In this document: positions 42,161 to 53,378 of the stretch, piece after piece
Position numbering within the stretch: position 1 is the stretch's first letter
Layout: every line of letters begins with the position of its first letter
Origin: Symsagittifera roscoffensis
Lineage: Eukaryota; Xenacoelomorpha; Acoela; Convolutidae
Assembly: GCF_963678635.1 (NCBI RefSeq)
Contig: NC_087065.1
Span: 48,052,381-48,116,380 of the forward strand
DNA length: 64,000 bases
Direction: 5' to 3'
The notes under the pieces: model-generated
Seen by the model: only the letters and a program-made list of their open reading frames with translations
What the model was told of the DNA's origin: nothing
Databases searched by the model: none
Program-made: the position numbers and the translations under genes

Positions 42161-42783
42161 AACAACAGAAATAAGAAAATCTATATTCCAAATACATACA
42201 AACAACTTAGTACCTGCGCGCTGGAAAATAGAAATGAGCACGACCCATAGCTGACCAAAAGTTGCAGGCAACCTGGAATTTTTTGAATAACAACAATATT
42301 GAGAAAATATCTCGAAACGCAAAAATAGATTGACGAGCAAATCAGGGGTGGCTTTAGGAGAAAGGCAGGGGTGCGGACACCCTCCCGCCTCAGGCATTCG
42401 ACCCTCTGCTGGCCTAAAGGGTCCGCCCTTTATATTACTTTGAAATATCCATTTTTGGCTGACTGACCCAAAAAAATTTTATAGGCGCCATTGGCGCCAA
42501 AACATTAAAATTTTGAGGAGTGTGCGCGCAGATTGAAAAATGGTTGACCATCACGGATTGATCGAACCCATGCAGCAGTGGTTCGGACTTCATTTCATAG
42601 CCAAATTATCAGAGTACTTCAAAACAAACAAAAACATTAGCACAGATGGACTTTGGCAGTTTTGCAATGAAAAAAGCCGACGTGCAAAGATGAGCTCAAA
42701 AATTTTGCCGGGAAGCCGACAAACTTCAATTGTCAGAAGTCGAACAAGGCTGCGGCTTGATGCCAATGATGCCAATTAGATTT
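42161..42783. other. Intron stretch with an R3 fragment and a short open frame
   Basis: An R3-type fragment lies at about 42340-42490 (GGCATTCGACCCT, then GATATCC-like wording and GGCGCCATTGGCGCC). The frame 42540-42779 is open for 79 codons and less AT-rich than its surroundings, but it has no domain I recognise and no clear exon borders. Confidence 0.35.
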
Positions 42784-43148
42784 TTTGTGAAACCATCCAC
42801 TCACACGCCATTTAAAGTATGAAATGATAGATTTCGCTCCTTAACATATCAATTATGGCAAATAAGCTTCCTTCAACCAATTTGGAACAATTTCTAGGAC
42901 GAAATAAATCTCCACTTACGCATCAATAGCTCTAAATATATCACGAGGTAATTGTCCAAAATTGGCAATCTTTAAACCACAATAACTTTACAAAAAAAGA
43001 TCACAGGTGCAATGTTTTTTTTTTACATTTAAGCTCAGGACATAAATACCTTTTGAATAATATGTAAAATTCCGTAAAGAAGGCTATAGTTGAAAAGTCT
43101 AAACTTGTCTGAAGAAAAAAATCACCCGGAGCACAAATATTCCGTAAG
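42784..43148. repeat. R1 fragment, diverged
   Basis: Recognisable from CACACGCCATTTAAAGTATG through CCAATTTGGAACAATTT and GATCACAGGTGCAA to ATTCCGTAAG. Both ends and the central dyad are decayed. Confidence 0.6.
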
Positions 43149-43189
43149 GGATGCTTCTTCAGAAACAAATATTGGAGTGCAACAGGGCT

Positions 43190-43480
43190 GTCCAGTAGTT
43201 TTTTTGTCAAGGTTATTGAACAGTATCGGAATGGATACTATCAAACAAGAGACTTATTGCTTGAAAAAGAAGGATGTCCAGTAAACTTTATGTCGAGGTT
43301 ATTGAACACTATTAGAATGGATAGTATCAAACAAGAGGCTTATCGCTTGAAAAAGAAGGATGTCCAGTAAATTTTGTGTCGAGGTTATTGAACAGTATTA
43401 GAATTAGAATGGATAGTATAAAACAAGAGGCTTATTGCGTAAAAAAAAGGCTGTCCAGTAAATTTTGTGTCATGGTTTTA
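43190..43480. repeat. 86-91-bp tandem repeat, about 3.4 copies
   Basis: Units start with GTCCAGTA at 43190, 43276, 43362 and 43453. They share GGTTATTGAACA(G/C)TAT(T/C)(A/G)GAATGGATA and AAACAAGAG(G/A)CTTAT. The third unit has a 6-bp duplication (TAGAAT). Units end with a GAAAAAGAAGGAT-type stretch. No frame stays open across the units. Confidence 0.85.
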
Positions 43481-45852
43481 AATTAAAATTTTTGATGATT
43501 GCGATATCAAGCTTGCAGCTGGATTAACCATCATGCATGATGATGCAATATCGCGGGAACGCGGCAACACAGCCTTGGGATGATTTTCAACAATAACCTT
43601 ATCGCCCAATTGAAGTTCGAAAAACCAGTCATGAGTTGCAAAAACATACAAAGAGGGAAATATTAATATTTCATCCGAACATAATAAACGTGATAATTAA
43701 CATATATACCAAAACAAAACAGCAACATTGGAGTTCAGTTTGCCCGAAACAAAAGATCGCTAACTGTTGAGAAATAACATCTTTTGCAATAATAGATTAC
43801 CATATCAACGACGCCCAATTTGATAGAATGTCTTGGATAAACTGAATCAGATCCACAGTGTGGTTGTGGCTGCGCAAAATTTTGTGAATCTTGTGGCCTG
43901 GACGACAAAAACATTGAAACCAATCATATTGAAAATCTTGCCAAAATCTTGAAAATTGTTGAAGATTTATCAAAAATATCACAGACATTTTAAAATACTT
44001 CCGGCTTTTTGAAGGTACCTAAGCGTCCAAACTACATGAAAACATCCTAAGAAACGTGTAAGATGGCTCCCCTTGAGAAAAATTTTGAAATCTTTAATCG
44101 TGAAATTAAGAAAATTTTGCAATATTTTTATACCAAAAACTGATGATTGCTAGTTCATTATTTTTATTCACAGGCGCTTACTTTGATAAGTTAAATGACT
44201 TTGACTGTTTGCTTAAATTTGCTTTGAGACTGATAATCATCAGAAGATACTCTGATTTTTCTGGCAATCATAATTACTTTCTTTATAATCATAATTAGCC
44301 TAACTTGTAATTGTTTTACAATTGAGTTTCAAAACCGGGAGCTCAGAAATAATTTTTTTTCAGAAAGTCTTAGAATAATCTTAGAATCATCTTAGAATAA
44401 TCTAGAATAAGAATGCCGATATTTTTTTTTTAAATCTTGGAAAACTTAAAATTAAAATCACTCATCTTCTTCGCAAATCGTCAAAGATCTTTAAAAAAAA
44501 TCTTTGCTACTTTTTTTCTTTCTTCAAGATTCTTTGAATTTTCTTTAAAAGTCTTTGATATCTTCCAAGGTTCTTTGCCAAAAACTTGCCAAGATAGTCA
44601 AAAATATTTTAAAGATTTAACCAAGATTCTTCAAGAGTTTTCAAAGATCAAAGATTGATGGACCTGGGACACTTTGTTCAAAAACGGTGACTGTGCCATT
44701 ATCAAAAGATGAGCAATGGCACACCCACACATTACTGACCGACTTATTTTTATGGATTTGCCCTATTAGCTCATCCATGGTCAAATTTCATTTGATGCCG
44801 ATGCTAGATTTGGTTGATAAAGGCATATAGTTGCAAGTATAGGTCAACCAAAAAAGTAATCGATTTTCCGAGGGAACTGATTTCAGACACTAGTATCACA
44901 TAACTCAAAAAAATTCTTTTTAACGCAACTTAGGCGTTGGTTTGCAATACAGCGCTGCCGGAAAAAAAACTCGGCCATTTTCTTTCGGAGAAACATCTTA
45001 ACGAAAATTGCGGTAAAACAATAGAAACTGCGGTTATGTTTTTTTATTCGTTAATGGGTTGTACTTTCAAGAAAGTATATTTTACGTATTCTACTGCCTC
45101 ATAGGAACTCAGCAATTGTCAAAAAACAACATCATTCATGAGTACTATGAAAAAAACCGGAGTTCAAAAAGTTTTAGAACGCGGGGGCCAGAATTATCTA
45201 TCAGCCATCAGCGAGCCATGATCACACAGAATCAACTACATCATATGGTGGAGATTCAATAGAACATGGATTCATCCAAAAGGCCTAATAAAATAGATTT
45301 TGATGCACTAATTTCCCCATTGGCTAATTAAGTCGAGCTGGGCTAATTAAGTCGACAAATTAAGTAAACCTAAGATTTTTCAAACGGCCCCTTTGGCTCC
45401 AATTTGTGTGAATATGAGGAAGAGTTGACGCTGAAAACTAACAGAAAATTTCATTTTCTTTTGGAAGAATTTTTGGAATTTGTTCGAGCTGAAAAAAATT
45501 GTCAGTATTTTTTTTCTCAAAATTTGCTAGACTGAAAAAATTTTAGATCCGCACCTGATTAAAGTTTTGCTGGTTTAGGAAAGTTAACATTTTAAACCAT
45601 GCTAAATGTTGTTAGCCATAAAGCATTTTCGAGGATGAACTTAACTTTTCCATCGTCAATTTATCGTAAAACCTACAAAACCTATAAAGCTTCTCTACTA
45701 ATGTATTTTTATGACGTTCTAGCCATATATGATATATTCAAATTTGAGATAAAGTTCAATATTTTTTGAGGACAACTTCTGAAAGAAAATTCGAAATACA
45801 TTCAGAAGAATTTAATTCTTGCTTGATAGTTTCTCATTGTTCCCATTTTCTT
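43481..45852. other. Unassigned intron DNA
   Basis: No gene supported. It includes runs of AATCTTAGAAT (about 44366-44412) and many AAGATT(C)TTT words (44437-44660), and a twofold GGCTAATTAAGTCGA at about 45324-45356. The rest is AT-rich without recognisable structure. Confidence 0.4.
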
Positions 45853-46358
45853 AAGGAAACTAACGGAATATTTGTGTTTAAGGTGGTTTTTTCTTCAAAC
45901 AAATTTCGACATTTTAACAAGTCTTTTTGCGAGAATTTTATATCAATCAAAATTTATTGCTGTCCTGAGCTTGAATTTGAAAAGATACTTCACCTGTGAT
46001 TAATTTTTGTAGTGTTATGGGGTTGAAAGATTGCCATTTTTGCCACTTTGGGACAATTAACGCGCGTTACATTTCACGCTATCAACAAGTGAGTGGGGAG
46101 TTAATCTTTCTTAGAAACCAATCAAAATACGTTGAATGAAGGCTATTCACCATAATTGATAAGTTACCAGGAGCGAAATGTATCAATGTGTTTTCTATAT
46201 GGCGTGGGGGCATGCTTTTACAAAAAAAAAATCTCAAATTTGCAGAAAAAAAATTTCGCTTAATTTTATTTACCTTCAAGCTGTTCAAGTTATTCCTGCT
46301 CCAGGATTCTTAAAAAGCAGTCGGAACATTAAGGGATTCGACCTGATACGAGCAATCG
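45853..46358 (-). repeat. R1 unit in reverse orientation
   Basis: Reads in reverse from GATTGCTCGTATCAGG (right end, about 46358) through TCCGACTG, CACGCCATAT and ACCTTTAAGC-like wording to ACTAACGGAATATT on the left. It is the only clear inverted R1 copy in the window. Confidence 0.6.
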
Positions 46359-47899
46359 TGTATTTCTTTTGGCTGATACATGTTGCCTTCGTTGTCTGGC
46401 GCTTATTTTGTATAAATGTCAATTGTCAATAGTATTTGTTAATTTATAAAAGTGTCAATTTTTGGGTAAAATTCTGAATCCGAGTTTCGCAAAATTTTTG
46501 AAGCAAATTTTGTCTTCATCAATCAAACACACCATTTTTTTAATTTAAAAACAAAATTTAAACGTTTTGCTTATTATTGATGACGGAGTAGTTTTGGCGT
46601 AATTTTTGGTTGAATACAAAAAAAATGGCCAGTTTTGGGATGAAATTTTGGACTGGATTTTTGCAAATTAAATTGCACCATACTGATTCGGTTTAAAATC
46701 TAAGCAAGTTTTGTCTAATAATTTTTGCCTAAAGTCAATTAAATTTGAAAAAAAAAACGCAATCTCAATTTCAAGTATTATTCTTTTTGTCCGGGTAATT
46801 AAAATCAGCACTGTACTGGGCTTTAATTGACTCAAATTGGCTAAATTAGCAATCTTTAAACCCCCATAATTTTACGAAAATTGATCGTAGGATAAAGTAA
46901 ATATATATTTTTTTAAATTTAAGCTCAGGACAACAATACTTTTCGAATGATATTTGAAATTTCGTCAAATTTCGAAACTTATCAGGAGAAAATTTTACCC
47001 GAACTCACAAAATGGTTGAGTATGAGTGCATTGAGCGTTTAAAAACAATTTTGTCTTCAAATAGAGGTCATTTAGTCTCCAAATTTGACGCTTTTTATCG
47101 GAGCAACCTTCAATTCAGAAGCCCTAACATACAAAATAAAAGACATTAATTTACTCAAAACAATAGATCCTTTCACTGAAATTTTGTTAGCAAACTAAAT
47201 TTTATTTCTTCATTTGTTACAAGATTTTTCCGGTAACTAATGAACTATTCAGAATTGTTATAATTGCTCAAAATTGTTCAAAAAATATTTTTATGTTGTT
47301 CAAAAAGATAACTGACTGAAAAAATCTGAAACAAAATTAAAGTTAGTCCCGCAGCGGTTCAATTTCATTTTTTATTGCTCGTTACAGATACTATTTGTCT
47401 TAGAGCCCGGAAGTTATTAAAATGGTGCAAAAAATACTATGCTTAAAAATTCGTACGAGTCAACAAAAAATTGTAAAAAGAATAAGGATAGCCGGTTGCT
47501 GTGCAAGTAGCACACAATGTTTCGACCATAATCATAAGAAAATAGAAAGAAGAGTTTTTAAATTCTCCTCAATTAGTGTCGTTTTTAGTGGACGGGGTGA
47601 TTCGAGAACTATACGCCTAGAAACACCAGCGGATTTAGATATACGCCCCTCCCTCAGGTATTCGACCCTTGCCGACCCAAAAGGTCCCCCATTGTACTAA
47701 CTTGAGATATCCATTTTCGGCTGACGGGTCCTTAAAAAGAAAAAAAAACAGGAAATTTAAAAAAATTAATAAAATTTTTGAACACAATTTCTAAACTTTT
47801 AAAAAACTTTTTGCCAAACAGGCGATGAAAGAAACATCCAAAACTGATTTTTTCTATGGTAAAATTGAGTTTTTTATCCTAAAAGTTAAAAAACAGTAA
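46359..47899. other. Intron DNA with R1 and R3 fragments
   Basis: A partial R1 lies at about 46812-46990 (CAATCTTTAAACCCCCATAA, AAGCTCAGGACAACAATAC). An R3 fragment lies at about 47610-47740 (TATTCGACCCTTGCC, GATATCCATTTTCGGCTGA). Nothing else recognised. Confidence 0.45.
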
Positions 47900-50619
47900 G
47901 TTTTCCAATAACAAGGGTTACTCGATTGCGTTACTTGCAAATATAGTTTCATCGTCAGGAGTTTGTGTTCGGAAACTCTTTCTTGCTGTTGAGATTAAAA
48001 CTAAACTGTGTACGAACTAGTCTAATATGTACCATGCTAGGATTCTTTGAAGATCAATTTTTACTTTTTGTGTTTCTTCTTTATCGGTAAGTGTTTCACA
48101 AATTGAATCTAAAAATCGCAAAAAAAGGTTGATTTCTTGACTTACTACTGTATGTCGAAATTTTTGAGGTGGTGATAGAGGAAATATGATTTGTGAAAAC
48201 TGAGTTTGCTCTTTGTGAGTTTTGATGTTGAATATTTTTAAAATATTAGTTGAAAACTTTTGAGAAACTTAGGCTTATGTCATCTGTTTGTTTTCTGTGT
48301 GGTGTTTGATTTGTTTGCAATTCCAAACTTTCAAGATAAAAAATTCCGTAATATGAAGTGATTTTAATTGATGTCTGGTAGATAGTGATCAAGTATTTGT
48401 CTTTTAATTTTTATTTCAGGAAATTTTTGTTTGCATGGGCTACTTCTTTTTTTGAAAAAATTTGCTATTAGATAATGGCAAAATTGTACTTGGCCTCAAG
48501 CGGGATCGCTTTAAGGGTGAATAACAATGGGAAGATTTGAATCATCGTCAAATTTTTTTTTTCGTATTGAATCATTTTTTGTGTTGTTTTACAGTTAATT
48601 TGTATCTTTCAATATGTCTTATTGGTTGACTCTAAATATAGAATCGTACCGGTTTACAAAGGTATGATTTTTTTATTTGCATTTAACTTTTATTGATGAT
48701 GGTGTTGTCGAATCTGATTCCGAAAATTTTTTGTAATCGTTTGTTGGGTAGTTTTTATCCCTTTATAATTTGTAATTGTTTCGTTATAAATGCTTTTTTT
48801 CTCGTTTCTTTTTTCATTCTGATATATCCTAATTTTTGTCTAAGTGGTGTGAGTACAAGATCGTATCTTTCGTTTTGAAATAAACAATTGTGGAGTATGA
48901 TTGCTTGTTTAGAAATCCAGGGGTTAGAATTTTTATTTCCTAAACTGTTAGTCCTTACGATTCCCGTGAGTTATCCTATCTTGGGGCATAGGTTGTCGAG
49001 GTTGACGGATTGGAGAGAAGGTATATCAATTCGTTAGAATGATGATTTACGTTTTCTGTGGCTAAGGTTTATTTTAGGGAAAACTTAAAAAACTTTTAAT
49101 CTTAGGTATGGTTGTGATTTTGTGATCAAGGTTTGGAGTAGAGTAAATCAATCCACCAGGTTCAGGTATATTTAGAACTCAAGTAGATCGTTAGATACTA
49201 TTATAGATTTTACTTAGTTTTTTGATGTGTTTTGGCCTGGGCCAGCTAATAGGAGGAGCTCAAGTAATGGATAAGTAACCGAAGTTCTTCGCCGTTTATC
49301 TCAATAAGAATGGTTAGTTTTTCAAAAACTTCTATTAGTCCTGCGTCAATGATAAGGGTTGGAGAGTGAATAGACGTTTGAGAGCGTTAGACACTTTTTA
49401 TGAGGAGGTTGGGGGAACAGGATTCTAGTTTTCGAATGAAATAAAATTCGAAATGAAATTAAAATTTAAAGATTCAAGGATAGCGTTGACGATCTGGTTT
49501 AAAGCAAATTCAGTTTTATAAAGCAAGAATAAGTCTTGATAATATTTAAGCTTTAACTTCAAACTAATTAAAATGATAAAAAAAATTTAGAAAGAATTGA
49601 CTTAAAGATTGAAAATTTAAATGACAATAATTTTTGAACAATTATGGTTATATTTTAGATGAGGAAACAAGGATGAAAGGATGGGTAAAAGCTGAAATGG
49701 TTAGGTCCCCTGAGAAGCAAGGAACTTGTGAATATAAACAAAACTAACTTCATTTTTATTACTAACTAATTTTTGTATTTTTTTTCAATAAAATTTATTG
49801 TTACAAGTTTGATGAAAGGAACGACTTGTGTATCTTTTTATTTGTCGTTATTATGGTTGTATAATATGTTTATACAACATCAAGAAGTTTGTAGCTTGAA
49901 AATGAATCTTTTTGCTCCAAATAATTTTTATTTCATGCTAGAGAATGAAAATCTACTGCATTGACAATTTTGAAGAGGAATAATTGTTGCAGTTTTTGTC
50001 GTTTCACGATATAAAAGCTTGGTGTTGTTCATTTTCTGACCTGTTTTTTGCCGTATCATTTGAAATATTTGTGTGGGCGTATTGAGACGTAGTGATATAC
50101 TTATTAAGTTGTCTATGCTATCTAATATTTTGCAATCTTGCAATGTAGGTTTCGATTTTATTTCTAATTCTTTTTTGCTAAAGCTAAGCTGGTTAATAGG
50201 TCTTGTTTGAGACTTTTGGTCATACCAACTGAGTTACTTCCGTGAGTGGTCACTCATAAAGTAATTTCAGATAAGGTACACCATCGGTTCGTCACGCTAT
50301 CTTATTTTCGGCCGGATAGATTCGTGCAACTTCTTAGTCTAATACCAATCTTAATCTTACTCTTTTATCTCCTAGTCTCAATAGATCTAGTGTATACTGG
50401 TATTTGTGGGCTAGATATCTGGAACTTGTTCCAAAGGAGAAAAATTGTCTTCTAACTTATATTCAAATTGTTCTTGTGCTGAAACTGCGAGTAGTTTCAG
50501 CACTACAAATAATTGTTAGTGTTAGTTATGGATCATGGTTGTTTGAAAAGAAAAAATTTATAGAGATAATTTTATCAATAATGTAATTGGTTATAAAAAC
50601 TAGTTTTAAACTGGTTCCA
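47900..50619 (-). mobile_element. Decayed 5' end of a third family copy (relic)
   Basis: On the minus strand, 50619 to about 47900 aligns colinearly with copy 1 from its 5' LTR through leader and ORF1 into about the first 230 codons of gag. Landmarks are LTR ends at 50619 and 50230, a primer-site equivalent at about 50227, the leader segment matching the 11060-11100 region at about 49360, an ORF1 region (48565-48880) with an internal loss of roughly 120 bp, and gag segments matching CTCACAAAGAGCAAACTC (about 48205) and ATGGTTCATAATAGATTA (about 48030). Identity is much lower than between copies 1 and 2 and there are many stops, so it is an old insertion. The rest of the element and the 3' LTR are absent. 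Confidence 0.8.
50230..50619 (-). repeat. LTR of the relic copy (390 bp)
   Basis: Minus-strand TGGAACC...AACTCA termini. It keeps 58 bases (50289-50346) identical to the other LTRs and a re-paired hairpin at 50476-50503, while most other positions have diverged. Confidence 0.85.
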
Positions 50620-51091
50620 ATCGACATCGTTTGACCGATTCGACGTGGGTTGTGCGATTAATTTCAGCGGCGCATTGTACCCTATTCAACTGGCCCTAGT
50701 CTGATAAATACCCTCTTTTATCATACTGTAGTGTCTATGAGTTTTCTTGAATCTTAAGTGTACAACCCTTTGTCCAATAAACTTTTTCAAACAAAAGCAT
50801 TACGAATTTCCTAGAAGAAATTTTCTCCTCATAAAACTCCTCAAATAGCTCTCTCCAACCTCTATGTAATTTAACTATGCTCCAAGTTTTTTTTTTTAAA
50901 TGACATTGAGAAAATTAATACTTGATTCTAAATATGCCAAAATCTGTTTTTAATGGCTTGGAGCAATTTTTGAGCTGAACTAAAAACGCTTCATTTTTCT
51001 AATTCATCAAATTTTTGTCTCAAATTGGGTCAAATATGATTTTTGTTTTTGACCAAATAATTTTATCGTGTTTCTTGTTTTAAAATACCAG
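50620..51091. other. End of the 10.5-kb intron
   Basis: No feature other than the acceptor: a pyrimidine-containing stretch and ...AAATACCAG with AG at 51090-51091. Confidence 0.6.
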
Positions 51092-51211
51092 GCGTTTCGT
51101 CAGTTCGATCGGGACAACGACGGACTCATTAGTGCGTGGGAGCTGAAAAGAGTTCTAAGAGTGCTGGGTGAACAGGTGTCGGAGGAGAAGGCTGAGGAGA
51201 TGATTGCAGAG
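51092..51211 (+). CDS. EF-hand gene, exon with EF3
   Basis: A 120-nt (40-codon) exon in phase 0 at both ends, between the acceptor at 51090-51091 and the donor GTACAT at 51212. It encodes AFRQF, the canonical calcium loop DRDNDGLISAWE (Asp at 1, 3 and 5, Gly at 6, Ile at 8, Glu at 12), then a helix and an interdomain linker ending in EEMIAE, just as in the third EF hand of calmodulins and centrins. A fourth EF hand is expected in a further exon, not found before 51380 and therefore presumably beyond the retroelement and outside the window. Confidence 0.9.
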
Positions 51212-51379
51212 GTACATATACGGTATCATCGAATTTTCTTAATCAATCCTTGTGGTTTATTTGAGGGGGCGACAAAAGGATGTTGACTAGATCCCACTTG
51301 TTATATTATTTATTTTTATAATGTTTATTTTTTAAATATCTGGAAGCTTTGATTGAAATTACTCATAGAGTCGTCAAAG

Positions 51380-51789
51380 TGAGTTAGGACCGATGGGTAT
51401 AACTCATAGAGTAATTTCGGATAGGGTACACCGTCTGCTCGTCACGCTATCTTATTTTCGGCCGGATAGATTCGTGCAACTTCTTAGTCTAATACCGATC
51501 CTAATCTTACTCTTATACTATCTAGTCTCAGGTTGTTTAACTAGTCTCTGCTAGGCTCAATAGATCTAGGGTATACTGGTTTATTGCGGCTGCTGAAGTA
51601 CTCGGGAGAGTTCAACTAATTTCTAAGTTAAATTCAAATCTCTCTGGTGCTGAAATTACAAGTAATTTCAGCACTTACAAATAAGTGGATTGTTAGTTAG
51701 ATGGATCATGATTGGTTAATATTAAATACTTTACATTGGTAAAATATCTAATTTATCCAATCATAAAATGTAGTTTAGATCAGGTTCCA
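51380..51789 (-). repeat. 3' LTR of copy 2 (410 bp)
   Basis: On the minus strand it begins TGGAACCTGATC (51789) and ends CCTAACTCA (51380). It has a few differences from the copy 1 LTRs and a perfect hairpin at 51647-51674 (arms GTGCTGAAATTAC and GTAATTTCAGCAC). The relic LTR lies only 0.76 kb away in the same orientation. Confidence 0.95.
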
Positions 51790-53378
51790 CCCATCCGGGT
51801 TTTACAGAGTTTTTTAGAATAGTCTTTCTGCAATTCAAAAGATGGATGATGGACGTTGGTATTTGGCGAACATCTTATTTCTTCTGGGTTTTCTTATTAG
51901 AGAAGTCCCAGATTCAATCGTTGTGTCTTCTCAAGACAACGACTGGGTTTTCGCAACAAACTCAAATCTGATTTCAGAATGGTTGGCTATGTCAGGTTTT
52001 TCTGTTTCATTGGTGAGAACTTCTTTGTGTTTGACCTTGTCTGGGAATGGCGTGGAGATTGTGCGTGGAGGGGATGCCTGGTTACTCGGATCTGTACGTA
52101 TACTTGAACATCGAGGTGGTCATTGGTCTAGTTCAATGAAGTCCTTTTCTGCGAAGTCAAGTCGTACTCTAAATCCTTTGAGTTGTGATTGTGGGCGGCA
52201 TATTGATTGTAGTTGGCCATTCTTTCTCGAGTGTAGTAGGGTCGTTTTGTCTTTGGATGTTCGTCCTTGGTGTTGTATTCTGATCTATATATTGCATAAT
52301 GTAATTTACATTTTATAAAACTTTTATTAGTTTAATATTTTTTAATTATGATTTTAGTTAGTTGTTTTCACAAAAGCTTTTTGTTTTAGTTCAGTTATTT
52401 TGAAGAGTTACTCACCCTTGAGTAGCTCTTATTAAAAATAGGAGTATGGTCACAAAGCGTGGATGTAGCGCGGTGGGTTAGGCCGGCTATAGAGCATGCT
52501 CAGGACGTCCTTCCTGGTGGGTTAGGCCAGGAGTGGGAGTATGATTGCATGCGGTTTTTGTGAGAGGTCCTGTTATGTGACAACGTTTTATGTTGGGTTT
52601 GTTGTGGTTTTTCTTGTGTTTTGTTGGTTGTTTCCTTTTTTCAAAAATCAAATTGTTTGTGGTATGGGTTTGTCTTTCGACTTTTTTGTGTTTTATTATT
52701 TCTTTCTTAGACTTTATAATAGTCTTCAAAAGAATAAATTATCCAGTTTTAAACTGGGTTAATCCGGTTTGGGTACCGTTGGTTTCCTTTTCTTAGTCAT
52801 GCTGTTATGCTATGTGTTGTGGTGTTTAGTAAGCTGCATTGGTTAGTTTTGTTTAGTATATAATTCCTTTCCAACCGGGTTAAAGGAAAGTTTGAAACGT
52901 GTTATCTTGTGTTAGAGTTATCGAGTGTGAAAGGTTGAAACTGAAATTCATTATTTTAAACAATTCTTCGTGGGCGAGCTGTGCGAGTTTGGATAGAATT
53001 CTTGTGCGAGTGAATGAAAATATCAAAAGGTTAGTACTGCATTTGCTTCTTATTAATTTACTACATAGAATTTTTAATTTTACTGCTAGTTGTTGGGGAA
53101 AATTAAGTTACAAATTTTCATCATTATTAGATTTACTGCTTGTGGGGGAAAAATTTATAAATTCATTTACTGCATTGGTATTATAATTATTTAATTGTTG
53201 GTGCAAAAAATTAATAGGGTTTTAAACAGCTTGAAGAAGTTTTCAATTTTTATTTTCTTTTGTGAATTTTTCAGATGATCGAGGATAAAGGCTAAAATTC
53301 TAAAGAAAACATGGATAAAGAATGGTGAGTTTCTAATATGTAAATTAGTTAGTAATATGTATAATTCATACTTACCTG
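51790..53378 (-). other. 3' tail region of copy 2
   Basis: Counterpart of 26761-28373. It keeps the splice donor (53375-53374), the candidate acceptor near 53300, the GCAGTAAAT motif series (about 53020-53190), TACTAAC, the CCAGTTTTAAACTGG palindrome (about 52742-52756), the GGCCTAACCCACC island (about 52470-52535) and the 147-nt block identical to copy 1 (about 52050-52196). An antisense frame (51842-52318) is open for 158 codons here but is cut short in copy 1, so I do not call it a gene. Confidence 0.55.

Noticed and set aside
42540..42779. 79-codon frame with more balanced composition
   Set aside because: Could be an exon, but splice sites and homology are not evident; mentioned only in the intron entry.
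43156..43284. Peptide resembling a LINE reverse transcriptase motif (GVQQGCPV)
   Set aside because: It lies at the edge of the 86-bp tandem repeat, no other RT motif is near, and the frame closes in the following units. Probably chance.
51842..52318. 158-codon antisense frame in the copy 2 tail
   Set aside because: In copy 1 the same frame stops after about 20 codons, and the shared part is identical at DNA level, so there is no evidence of coding.
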